DNA of 64,000 nucleotides. Origin: Taeniopygia guttata (taxonomy: Eukaryota > Chordata > Aves > Passeriformes > Estrildidae). The notes below the pieces were generated by a model, which saw only the letters and a list, made by a program, of their open reading frames with translations, ran no database searches and was not told where the DNA came from. The stretch is taken from positions 91,978,501-92,042,500 of the forward strand of contig NC_133024.1 of assembly GCF_048771995.1 (NCBI RefSeq), read 5' to 3'. Of the stretch, positions 12,272 to 23,842 are shown in pieces. Numbering within the stretch: the first letter of the stretch is position 1; each line of letters starts with the position of its first letter. A program made the translations under genes and the position numbers.

Positions 12272-14308
12272 GTTATGGCAGTTTTTCAGGCTGGAAATGC
12301 AGAAATGCAGGAGTTAACTAGTTTGAATTTTGAATGAATTCTAATAAGCCATCCGACTTAAAGTAAACAACAGTCTGAGTTACATCATTTTTGTTTTTAT
12401 TAGCTGACCTTGCAAGCTAATAAATCCATCCTGTATTTTTCTGCTACTGCCAGTTTGCAGCATACAGGAAACTAATCTTGTACAATAACTACCTTCCTGT
12501 AGTCAGTTCTTAAATGGAGCCAAATGGATTGGTGGCGGAAGAACTCCCCAGCAGTTCCTGTGAAACAGTGCTGAGCACAGCAAGACCTGAGAGAGGCTGC
12601 TTGCTATTATTGACTTTGACAATGTAATTATGTTCTCATTTACCTCCCTAGCACTTAAGGAAAAAAAAATTCCCCCCACTACAAAGACTGCAACGATTTT
12701 AATGTCAAATTAATTGTGAGATAGGTATTCGTAACATGTTAAATATACAGCAATTTCTATTTTTTTTTTTTCAAGAGGGTAAAATACACTTGCAGTGGCC
12801 ATTATAGCACAAAGGTCTTTCATATGTATTTGGCTGCTGCAGCAACACTTTGTTCCAGATGCAAAGGCTCCTGCTCACTAGTAAGTTATTAAAGGGTCTG
12901 TATTCTGATTGGAAACCTGTGTGTGCTCTTCAACATTAAAGACAGACTACCATTACTGTAACATCCTATAGTATACTACAAATGAATCTAGGATCTCTTT
13001 TTTTCAGGGGCTGAGCTATTTCTCTCAAGTTTAGAGATGTTCACAGGTGTTTTGCATGCTTAGGAATGGTTTCATCCTGCATGCACTGAGATCAGTTGCA
13101 AGAGCTGCTGAAGATCCCACTGCCAAACCCGTAACCCAGTGTGCCCTGGCACCCCAGACATGTGCAGGTGGAGGGCATGTGAGTGTACAACACTGATATC
13201 CTCAGTTTGCCCCACCTAGGGGAAAAACCTCTGAAAAGGAGGCCTCTGATTCAGTTAAGTCAGTTAAATGTCCGGACAACATGAAAATTAACGTGTAAAA
13301 ACTTTGGTTGCTTTGATCTGTCTTGAAGTGCTTTTACAATGAGTGTCCATCTGTCTGACCTCCCATGCCCCATCAAAACAAAGAATAGGACCAGAAGAAA
13401 CTGTTTGAATGACATTTTTGAAAAAAAAGTTTGATTATATAGTTTCCCCCTCTAGTTCTTGATTATGCCTGGCTTCTGTTTCATTTGCCCTTGCAGAAAA
13501 GGCTAAAGACCAAGTATGGCTCACATATTGCTCTCCAGGGAAAAAGACCATGATAGCTTCCGAGCTGTGACTGTCATTATTGTAAAGCATTTATGAGAAA
13601 TCACACAAACTACTCCACTAAAATTGATACATTTCTCTGCAGCAACTTTTATTTGAACTCTGTTCCAGCTGTAGCTGTGAGTACAGCTGGGTGGAGAGAA
13701 AGGGACAGAAAAACAAAATGAGTTTCTTTGTTCTTGCTGAGTCTTCTAATCTGTGATTTTTTATTTTTAATTTAAAAAATATAACTGAAATCTGAACTTA
13801 ACTCCTGGAGTTCAGTATTCCATTTCAAATGAAAAGAAAATGTGTTTTATACACACAAATCTTCGGTAAAGGTTTCTGGATCTGTTAGGTAAAACAGTTC
13901 ATTTAAGAGAAATGAGCAATTTGGATTGAGGTCTTCTTGATTAGTGACTTAATTACATTTGTTACTTTGTATAATGGGATATCTTTTTAAAAATTCTGCA
14001 CATGAACTGCTGCTGGAGTGATTCTGGAAATGAGGTAGTCAACGATGGTCAGGAAGACAGCCTGTAGATAAAACTGAAACATACACTGTTAATTTAATTC
14101 AAATATGGAAATGCTTGCTGTTAAGCAATGGATTCTAGTATACATTGCTGCCTTAATCTTCACCCTTTAGCCTTCATCACTGAGGATCTTTAAGGTCCCA
14201 GAGCAAATGTCTTAAATGCATGTCCTTTGCTTTGCAATCAGGGTAGCCTGAATCGACATTCAGACACTAATGCTATCATAACTCAATCCCCACGGGGCCC
14301 AGTTCGTC

Positions 14309-14362
14309 CACATATCATGTCCCTCCTGACTGAGACAAGGGCTCTGTAGAGGATGATATGTG
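14309..14362. repeat. Inverted repeat, 10-bp perfect arms, 34-base spacer
   Basis: CACATATCAT (14309-14318) faces its exact complement ATGATATGTG (14353-14362). Inside the arms, CCTC at 14322-14325 can pair with GAGG at 14349-14352, leaving a 3-base bulge on one side. The total is about 54 bases, the size of a small precursor hairpin. Whether it is transcribed or folded cannot be told from the sequence. Confidence 0.75.
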
Positions 14363-14484
14363 ATCCTGTGATTAAAGACATTGCAAAAAATCAGAGCGCA
14401 AAAGTAATGTTCTGGTCATTTACAACTTTTGAACAGACATAGCAAGATTAATATTCTTTAAAAGTCTAATATTTGGGTTGTGGT

Positions 14485-14512
14485 TTTTTTTTTTTTAATT
14501 TTTTTTTTTTTT
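14485..14512 (+). repeat. T-rich homopolymer tract
   Basis: T12, AA, then T14, preceded by GTGG. Simple-sequence DNA with no associated element recognised. Confidence 0.85.
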
Positions 14513-17500
14513 ATCCTAAAAATAAGCAGGTAAAGTACCCACAGGAAAAAGCAGACCCATTCCCAGAATAATACTGGATTCTAATCTGGGATCTATTATG
14601 CTGGGTCCGGACTACTGGCTTTCTAGGTTATATCATTTAATAAAAGAGCCTGCAGCAACTGTGAGACCTTAATGGCTGTTTAGGCAGCTGGTTAGACCAG
14701 CATGGAGTGGGGCAGTGTGTTTTGCCATCCATTGCACAGACACGTCCTCTGGGCTCAGCTTCTCATTTTGAAAATGAGCAGTTTATAGGCAATCCTCTCT
14801 ATGCAAACAGAATATCTCTGTCCCTGTTCTCCTATCCAATGATCATTTAACATGGCTCTCATTCTCCACCCCACTTTCCTTCTTCCTCTCTTCTGCCCTG
14901 CCTCTCTTCCCAGTCCTGGCTCACATCTCCAGGTGCAGATTTTTGCCTGGTCTGAGATCCCCTCTTGCTGCTCATCTGCCTCTTATCTGGCACCACGTTC
15001 CCCCATGCTTGCGGGCCACCAAGAGAGGAAGGAATGGGAGCTCGCTCTGCAGCAGGGACTGACTCTTGCAGCTGAGTGTAGCAACGCTCCTTGGGTGTGG
15101 AGGTCTCGTAGTGACCCCAGAGGTAACATTGCTCTATGGAAAAGTTCAAACAGTTTGATCATGTGAAAGACTTGTAGTGAAAAAGTCAAGGAAAATGGAC
15201 TCTTCAGTCCATCCAAAGCTGCTGAACTCTATCAGAATCCTTGTCAGCTCAGTGCTGCCCTCATAAAATCAAAATTTCCCAAATTTTTTTATGATGCTGA
15301 AAGTTTTCTTGGGGATAGAAAAAGCAAAACAACTCAACTCAAATGTGTTTCAAGCCTTCACGCTGATGTACATGAAAGAGACTAGAGATTGACAGTAAAA
15401 TGACTTAAAAATATTTTCTATCTTAGGGAAAGTGTGTGCTTCCATGATCTTGTTCTTAGAAACTGTCAAATTCTTAGCAGAAATGCACCCCAATACTTTC
15501 ATGGTACAAATATATAATGTATATCTGAAAAATAAAAATCATAACACTCTATATCTGAATGACTAATTTAGTAATTCACTGTAAACATTATCTTGTAATG
15601 GGTATTTTGGCAACCTTAGACATCATTAGTGTTTAGTTTAGTATTTAGAGAACACTGTTATGGATAGGTATGGTTTGCACCTGGCTAGAGGAGCTGTATC
15701 ATCACATCTGTCAGGTTTATTGTACACATGTTCAAGATGTTGTCTGTTTTCCATGAACCTTTAAGACACACATGTTTACTTGTTTTTTTGTACAATTCTG
15801 CCTTCATAGCTCTCTGCACTTTGCCTCTGTACTTTTCAAATCCTGCAACGTCTTGTTTAATCTGAATAGACAAGAACAGAACGCTGCGTTCTAAGTGGAA
15901 CCCTACCAGGGAAATGTATTATTCTCATCATTATCACTGTCTTAGACACAAAGAAAACCTGCTGTGAATGCTATTCTAGGGGCTTATTTAACTTCTTAGA
16001 GTCAGGAACAGAGAGGCACTCTCTTCCCTGTCTATCAAACCAGGCTCTTTCTCTCTGTTTCATCTGAAACCATATCTGGGTGCTTAAGTTTCTAATCCTT
16101 TATTTTCAAAGAAATAATGCTTCAATTATCTTCTGGTTTGAGTAAATTTTGCTAGTTCAAATAAACAGTTTTGCAGTCCTATAGGAAGATTTCCTCTAGG
16201 ATTTCTGAATTTCTTAAGCAAACCTTAGTCTGAATTGACTATAAACATGAGCCAACTCCTGATTATTCATTGAATAATTTACGTGGACTGTGAAACTCAC
16301 TAATATTTACACACCAATATGATATTTATTGCTCCAAACAGCATCTAGTTTATTCATAGTCATTGACAGCAAATAATTTAATTCCACTAACTTTCCATAT
16401 TTTATTGTGTTTAGATCACACCACTTGAAAATTGTTTTATCTCCTCAAAGACCATTGAACACAGAGAGTTTATGGAAAACAGTCAAAGACCTGTGTATAA
16501 AGTGAGTAAAGAATTTCTGAGACTCTGTACTAATTATTTCACATATTTAGCTAAGTATTTTGGACCAAAACTTTTGGTTTTTTTAACTTTGCTTTGGTAC
16601 CAGTGCAAAAAAAGCCTGAAATGCTTCCATTCCAATTTAGTTGCATTTTAGCTTTCTTTTGCTGAGTTGTACATGATTCAGCAAAATGCAGATAATCTGG
16701 CCTCTGTACTTTTCCAATTGACCCTAATTTGCAGGTACTGTGGCAGGACAGATCCTCTGTGCAGCTGAAAACAAATCTTCCTTTGAATGCTGAAAGCTGA
16801 CTCTCTCACTTTCAGACTCCTGAGACCTGCTGTGAACTTAGCAGTCTGTGGTGGGGAGCTGATCTGTCACAACACGTGAGGATAAGCCCCATCTGCACTC
16901 CCTGAAGCCATCAGTTTGGGAGTTGCTCTAAGTTAGTGGCTTTCTGCTTCCCTACTCTGGGAGTTGTCCAAGATACTGTACAAATAACTACTGGAAGGCT
17001 GGGGGGAGGTGCACATTTTTATCGTTCTCTCTCTGATTTGTGACTACATCTAGCCAGTTAGAATTTCACATGTGCTCTCTGACGATGTCCTGCACTACCC
17101 TTATCTTCTGCTGCTTGGGAAGAGCATGGATTTTCTGTATCCCACAAAAGAAAGCTTAGAAATGTTGTTGGAGTATTTGAAGACTTGTCCCATACTAAGT
17201 CAAGCCATTAATGTCAGAGATAAAGTGCTGGCCATCTGAGTGATAAAATTTCCACTTAAGGATTATTTTCTCTTCTGATTTATGCCGCCTTCTTATTAGG
17301 TCTATTATTCTCTCTTTGTTCCTGCAAATAAAGGTGACAGCAATATTTTTTGAAATTCAGTTCATTTTCAGATGGGATCTGCAAAATCTACTTTAAGCCA
17401 CAACAGTACCTATTTGGAGCCCTGAAGGCAAAATTCCAATAACTCACAAAAATGGAGGAAATGCCATTGAAATACATGAAAAGTGACAAAATCCTGCATA

Positions 17501-17538
17501 CAAGCCACGAAGTAACTTCAGACTGGGAGTCAGGATTT
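14513..17538. other. Non-coding block with one exon-like segment
   Basis: The stretch at about 14860-15130 is G+C richer than its surroundings, carries a long pyrimidine tract and is open in frames on both strands (about 100 codons each way); it is discussed as a finding. The remainder, 15.2-17.5 kb, is AT-rich with no frame over 62 codons and no repeat that I recognise. Confidence 0.6.
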
Positions 17539-17554
17539 AAAAAAAAAAAAAAAA
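17539..17554 (+). repeat. A16 homopolymer
   Basis: Uninterrupted run of sixteen A. No upstream retroposed sequence with flanking duplication was evident. Confidence 0.9.
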
Positions 17555-17744
17555 TGTTACCTGTGCATTGTGCAGAAGGTTAGAAGGAAGAAAGTGCACA
17601 TAAGCACATAGGAATTTTTATTAATGTTTAGCTGAACTGCACTTACTTTCCAAGACACCACAACACTTTCTAGAAACACATAGATATTCCCTTCAGTGTT
17701 GAGCACTGATGCAAATGTATGATAAGGTGCCATGACTTTCTGGA

Positions 17745-17799
17745 ATCACTGCAGTGATTGTGAATTATTCATGAAATTAAAATTTCAAACTAATTCACA
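17745..17799. repeat. Adjacent palindromes: perfect 14-bp palindrome and nested hairpin
   Basis: ATCACTGCAGTGAT (17745-17758) is its own reverse complement. It abuts TGTGAATTA (17759-17767), whose exact complement TAATTCACA ends the segment (17791-17799). Between those arms GAAATT (17773-17778) pairs with AATTTC (17781-17786). The result is a compact cruciform-capable cluster of 55 bases. Confidence 0.85.
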
Positions 17800-20700
17800 G
17801 CATCAAACAGTTCTGGCAAGTGGCATATAATGCTGGAAACAAAAGTGTACACTATATATTAATGCAGAAAAACTCTTATCTCTTAAATCGCTGGGCCCAT
17901 ACTGTTTTCCTCACCCTCAAGCTTGCTGGTACTTTAAGTCTTTAGAAGTGGGCTTTTTTCACTTAGCAGGATTTAGATATTGTGATTCTGTGCTGTGAAA
18001 AGGTTGCATTAGAAAAGGCTCAGAAATTAGCAAACAAAAGTCTTGGGAGAAAAAAATGTGGCCAGTAGAGACACACAACTGTGTTTATATTTTTTAGTGT
18101 ACAAATAAAGGGTGGATACAATGATTTTCCTTATTTTTGTAGTTAAAAAACATGTTAGTAGGTGCAATATAGGAATAGGGCAACCATATAAACAGTCTGA
18201 TCAGTGAAAAAGCGTATTTTTTCTGACAAGTACTTGCTTAGATTCAGTTTCAAAACTCTCAAGAATACTGGCATTTGTCTAAAATTGCAAATGAGTTTCA
18301 TTTTTGCTTAGTTTGCATCCAAAAGGTGGATAATTTCCAGTGAAGGGAGGTCAGCTCTCAAGTTAAATCATAAGTGATCTTTTGACTTTGCAGAGTTTTC
18401 CGGGCAGCTTGTTGTTTTGTGAATGTTTGCTTAAATATTAAAATCCCGAAAAGTGAAAAACAGATCTGGCAAAATGTTACGAAAACTATTCAAATATTTA
18501 CATAGCCCCACTGTCCTCAAGGATATATACAACAACATTTTCAGTCTCTTCTGGATAATAAACAATGAATATTCTGGATCTGTTCTGCTCCTGTCTTAGT
18601 CAAGGGTGTTATCAAATGCTCGAAAAATTAGTGGAGGTATATTATTGTGAAACTGGAGCTCTGCAGTAGGGAGTTAGGTTCGCTTTTGGTCTAACATATG
18701 AAAGTAAGGTATACAGATGTGTGTTTTGATGATATCAGATCTTATTATTCTTTATGGGAAAATGAACCATCATTATTGAAATTAAAATAGCACTTACATT
18801 TACACAGTTACCCCATTCCCTAGTTTTCTGACCTCTTCAGGACATTTTGAAATAACCCTTTTACAGTTCAGTATACTCTTCCACTTTAGTTTTTCTTCTT
18901 TCAGGCTTTTTCTCCAGAAAGAGGCACTTCTCTGGAGTAGTACTTGCTTATGCCACATTAGGACACTGGAAAAATGAAGAGTGGTACCTGATTTGATGAC
19001 AATGTCCTTATCAAAAGTCAGATTTCTAGGAAGAGCTTCAGAAGGCAAATGCCAGTTCTCGAACCTTCAAGATTTGCTCTTTCAAGGGTCTTTTTACAGC
19101 AAAATGCTCAGTTTTGAGTAGAGATGGGGAAAAATATTTTAAAAAAGCAGAATGTACTTGTACTGACTAGTAAAAAGAAAGGAACTCAGAGTTCTCAGTT
19201 GCAGCTGCCAATACTTCCCCCACTTCCTAGAAACCCTTTATTTTTTTAAAATATAATGCATTTATGAATTCCTATGTGCTTTGACCTAGTGTATTTTGAA
19301 ATTCCCAGACTTCTGCAAATTGTTCATTCAGTCCTATCTGGGCCAGGTCTGTAGGATGTGGATGCCAGTGTATTAAAGGAAATTTAGGTATGGAAGCCCC
19401 CCTGGATTTAGGCACATCTTGTAAAGAGAGGAAGGAAAGACAAAATGAGTATTAGGAAAGACCAGGAGCTCTGATAACATGCCTGTTATGAGGAAATGGA
19501 GATTTTTCTAGCAGATGCTGCCATCTGCAAAGCAGAGTGCTGAAATAGGGACACAGGGACTGTTGTCAGCACCCTGTGCAAAATGCCTGGTTTTAAAAAG
19601 CTGCCCTCAGCTTTCTCAATGTTGTTTATTCAGTATGAGGAGCTAACAGGAGAGAATTTATCACGACAGTTAAAAACTACATCCCCAGCAACTAAAAAAA
19701 TGCAGAAATACTGCATACAGGCAATCACACACAACCCAGAATAGGCTTCTCCTTGCAGCTCAGTTCCCATGGCTTCTTAGTCATCTCCTTTTGTTCTCTT
19801 CTTCTAGAAGACATTTATAACACAGCAGTTCTCACCTTTCTCTTCAACAGGAAACCATTGGACAAGGCTACCTGGTCCTTAATTTTCATATAGTGTGAAT
19901 ATGAAAATTCAAGTATCTCTAAAAACTGCTGCAAAGAAAACCTTTGAACATTTTTTATGGACTATTTCACAGTAAAACTGCTAGGAAACTACTTCTGTTA
20001 AGCATTCAGACTATTTTGGGGAGAGCTGAAAGCCTTGTTTGAATCTTTTTATGTTTTCTTGGCAACAAATATCTCCCTGCAGAAAGACAACTTACATGTC
20101 TATGTATGCAGTTACTGCCTTGCTGCTTCCCAACTATTTCATCTACCTAAAATCAACAGAATTTCCTGAGTGCTTAATCTATCCTGGGAGAATTACTATG
20201 GAAATTGCCACATCTGGAGTCTATAGAAATGAAAACTGTCATCACACTAAATGGAGAAGGGAGATGTGTGCCCTGCAGCAGTCAGTGTAACCTGGCTAAC
20301 ACAAGCACAGCTCAGTGTGCTCCATGGCAGGAAAATCTCATTGCATCCTGGCTAGAAGTGACTGCTGGGGTGAAATGTTTCCATGAAATTGGTACCTGTA
20401 TTAACTGCTTTCATGTATATCCCGAATGCATCTTTAACCTGCAATGCAGATATTCCTGAGGAACAGGAGGGGTGCTTGTTTTTACATTGCCATTTTCCAT
20501 TGCCATTTTACTTGCCATATCTCAGCCAGTACAGGAGGGGCATCATTATGTAGAGAGCATCTAAAACGCTATGAACAGTAGGGGAGAGAAAGATGCATGG
20601 AAGAAAAGCAACTGAAGAGCTTTTTTAGAAAATTAGGTGTCCATGTTTGCAGACAACTGTGAAAGCAGAGTTGTGAAGAGGTACTTTTCCAGTGAATCTG

Positions 20701-21253
20701 GAAAAGGTGAAAAATGCCTTCATCACTCTGGATGGAGAAGAGACTTATATAAAACTGTTGGCTTGAAGCATTTTTTTGTGCATGGGACAAAACTTACTCT
20801 ACATTTTACTTTAACCAGCATAGCACAGAGAGCACACCTTATAGAATTGTCCCACAGGATGTTTGTTTTAGTATCAGCCCCAAGATTAACCTTGTGGATA
20901 TTGAGAAAGATCTGTTAAAGACAGCGGCTTCCAAGTGGTCTTTTGTCTTTCCCCCATATTCCTTTTCTGTTTTAAACCTTGAATCTTGTTCTTGTTTAAT
21001 TGTTTAGGCTAATGCTGTCTAACCAAAAGCAGACATGGGCTACCATGATGGGTAATCTGCAGGTCCAGCTTCTGACATCAGTCAGACTATTCCCTAGAAA
21101 TTGAGTCATGCCTCAGAAGGCTGTTTTTATTTTGGAGACATTTCAGGTGCTTAATGTGTAGTAAGCTGTTAAAATATTTCATTAAATACTTCTCTTTCCT
21201 TCTACTCCTCATTTGTTGGTGCCAAAATTTCACAGCTGGAGAAGGTTGTTTCG

Positions 21254-21271
21254 TTTTTTTTTTTTTTTTTT
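21254..21271 (+). repeat. T18 homopolymer
   Basis: Uninterrupted T18 following GTTTCG. Simple-sequence DNA. Confidence 0.9.
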
Positions 21272-22129
21272 AAACCATGATTTTGAAAGGTAATCCAGCT
21301 CTGAGCAGGAATAGTCAGCATATCCCCTGAGCAATAGGCTCAGATGTTCTGCATTGACTGCTATTTTGATATTCTTGGATGGAAATCCATCACTTAATAC
21401 TCAAACATGAGGCACATACTGGTTCTCTGGCATGCCTTCGCCTGTGACCATCTGTTGGGGTGGCACTACGCCCACTCAAAAAACTCCCTGCCAGTTTCAA
21501 GAGGGCATAGGTATTAACCAAATATAGATTTTGAAAGACAGCTAGTAAAATGCTAGGGATGTCATTTTAGCTGCAAGACTATTTCTCTTGTTGTTAGGCA
21601 ATCCCAGACTGGGTCCACGCGTTTCAGAGGAAAGCTTGCAGGCACACTGTAAGCTCACCGCAAACCTGCCTGTTTATGCACATATATAAAAAGGTAAGCA
21701 AATGTTATTAACTGGAAAATGTCTACTTCATACTCAGTTTTCTCTGAGAAACTGGCTTGAACTTGGGAAAAACTTCTAAAACCAGCCACTGCAAACAAGC
21801 AAATTACTGTCTTTTTATACAGAAGTAGCTCTTTCCCATATCCATCTCCCTTTTAAATATAATGCATTGATATTAGGCAGCTACTGTAAAAAAGGAATTG
21901 GGAATTTTTACTTGAATAGCAATTAAGGATCACTTGAAAGATACCTTTGGAGGGGTTGCTCAGAAAAGTAATATTCTTTGGATGACTTTAGAGCATAAAA
22001 ATATTCATGACAAGTGAAACTGGATTCAGGTTGTAGATGAATACAATTACAGTTTCAGCTTGGCAAAGCTGATATCAAAATGTAGGGTGTCACTTTAGGA
22101 CAAATTCAGAAGTTAAAATTTCCAAGGCT

Positions 22130-22160
22130 TGTAGAACAAAAAAATTTTTCATGTTCTACA
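22130..22160. repeat. Inverted repeat, 9-bp perfect arms with A/T core
   Basis: TGTAGAACA (22130-22138) faces TGTTCTACA (22152-22160). The spacer consists of a run of A followed by a run of T plus CA, so the stem can extend inward through A-T pairs. About 31 bases in all. Confidence 0.85.
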
Positions 22161-22681
22161 TTTAATTGCTGCTTGGAAGAGGAAGAAAACTTACTGATAT
22201 TGCTAATACAAAAGACTTTGGTTATACAGGTGATGAATAGGTAACAGTACTAATAAATACTTACATTTCTTATATCTTCATCTATAAATAGCAATTTACA
22301 ACTGTAGAAAGACAAAATTCCTGTCTGAATATTAAATAATTTGAAACAGATGAGAAAATAACATGGACAAGCTGAAGAGCAGATTGGAAAGAAGCTAAGA
22401 AAGTGAAAAAGTGGGAAATGGAGAAAAAAAAAAATTAAAACCAAGTTGGCCACAGGACAGAATCATATGACCTCAAAGACAGAAGCATGAAACCTGAATA
22501 TGATGTGGAAAGAAGGAAGATTATAAAAAAGTGAGGAAAGCAAGCTTTGCATTAGTATTGAAAATAGGTGAATAGGCTCCTCTGTGACTCAACAACAGGC
22601 CATAAATGGGAAGGTGAGGTGCAAGAGTCTGGGGCAAAATGCTTGCAGAACACAAAAGTTGTGAAAGAGAACTGGAATTGC

Positions 22682-22709
22682 TTTTTTTTTTTCTCTTTTT
22701 TTTTTTTTT
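22682..22709 (+). repeat. T-rich homopolymer tract
   Basis: T11, CTC, then T14 before CCG. Simple-sequence DNA; no adjacent element recognised. Confidence 0.85.
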
Positions 22710-23476
22710 CCGTTGAAGAGAAGATATGCTTTAGAAAGCTTTTAAAAAGCTGAAGGTAGAATAGGAGATAGAATTTCACGAAGGGCAAAACTAGTCAACG
22801 TACTAGACATATCTATCTTTGATGGATCTGAAAGTTTGTCCAATGAGCAAGTTCCTGAGAAAGTGGAAAAGTTTGCTTTTGTAAATCCAGATGTTCACCA
22901 AAAAGATGGATATGAGATTTCCAGTCAGCTACTGCAAAAGTAAGATTTGAAGATAACTGATGATTCCTCTAAACATCACCCACTCCTGGGTCTTTGATAT
23001 CTTCTTAAGAACCATTTACATATGTGCCACTATTTTACAATACTGTTTTAAGTCTGTGGTCATCATGCCTGCTCTTACATGAAGCTTGTAAAAACCAAGA
23101 CCAACAAGACATGATCTTTACCTGCTCTTTTATTTGGCCCACATGTCTCCTTTAACACACTATTTTTTTCTCTTGGACATTTTGGAATCCTTTTTCAAGT
23201 GCTAACTACCCTTAATACCATACTTCTGAAAGGCTGGAGCAGCACATTATCTGTGTATTTACTCAGAGGAAAATCAGTGGGACAATTCAGGCACTTGTCA
23301 TGAAGAGAATAATTACCTATCCATCAGCAGACTGTACATCCACGGGCTCCTGTTATGGGACATTTCTGTGCTGACAGCCCTATGAACACACAACAAAGAA
23401 ATGGCCTTGAAGCGCAGCAGTTACCATCTAATTGCCTCTTTAGGAAACAAGGTGTGTTCCAGCATTTCATCAATTA

Positions 23477-23842
23477 CACACAGAATCACAGAATGGTAGA
23501 GGAAGGGACCTCTAGTGCCACCCAGTCCAAAGCCCACTGCTGGAGCGGGCCCACCTAGAGCAGGTTGCACAGGATTGTGTCTACGTGTGTTCTTGAATAT
23601 CTCCAGAGAGGGAGACTCCACAGACTCTCTGGGCAGCCTGCTCCAGTGCTCTGCTATCCTCACAGTGATGTTTTTCCTCATCTTCAGATGGAACTTTGTG
23701 TGTTACAGTTTGTGCCTGTTGCCCCTTGTCCTGTCCCTTCCACTGGAACCATTCTGGCCACATCCTCTTTACACCTGCCCTGAAGATATTTGAATTCAAT
23801 GACAAGATCCCCTCTCAGTGGTCTCTTCTCCACTGTTGAAGT
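23477..23842 (-). mobile_element. CR1 LINE 3' end with ORF2 C-terminal remnant
   Basis: The + strand begins CACAGAATCACAGAATGG and AGGAAGGGACCTCTAG, then CACCTAGAGCAGGTTGC, GAATATCTCCAGAGAGGGAG and CTCTCTGGGCAGCCTGCTCC, a clear antisense copy of a CR1 subfamily 3' end. On the minus strand the peptide MRKNITVRIAEHWSRLPRE followed by SPSLEIF is the ORF2 C-terminus. The + strand words TTGCCCCTTGTCCTGTC and AAGATCCCCTCTCAG at 23719-23819 extend the match to about 23842. At 366 bp it is the second-longest CR1 piece here and one of the better preserved. It is 5'-truncated and inactive. Confidence 0.96.

Larger units (their letters stand above)
10046..14308. other. Non-coding block, no gene recognised
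   Basis: Several open frames of 65-105 codons occur on both strands at 10.2-11.8 kb, but none has a recognisable motif or consistent coding bias. A tandem duplication lies at 10609-10660, a T-rich stretch at 12193-12271 (with a T23 run) and a T12 run at 12760-12771. The interval 12.3-12.7 kb has the mixed-composition look of conserved non-coding DNA, but that cannot be judged without an alignment. Confidence 0.6.
17800..23476. other. Non-coding block, no gene recognised
   Basis: AT-rich throughout. It contains a T18 run at 21254-21271, a T-rich run at 22682-22709 and an inverted repeat at 22130-22160. Open frames of 60-93 codons at 20.0-20.9 kb overlap on both strands and show no known domain. 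No promoter, RNA gene or additional transposon could be supported. Confidence 0.6.

Noticed and set aside
14735..14850. Third MIR-like fragment (CTCAGCTTCTCATTTTGAAAA)
   Set aside because: Only a short, weak resemblance to the CTCAGTTTCTCATCTGTAAAA box; nothing on either side supports it.
17965..17995. CR1-like terminal octamers (ATTGTGATTCTGTG)
   Set aside because: No CR1 sequence precedes them on the + strand, so the resemblance is likely accidental.
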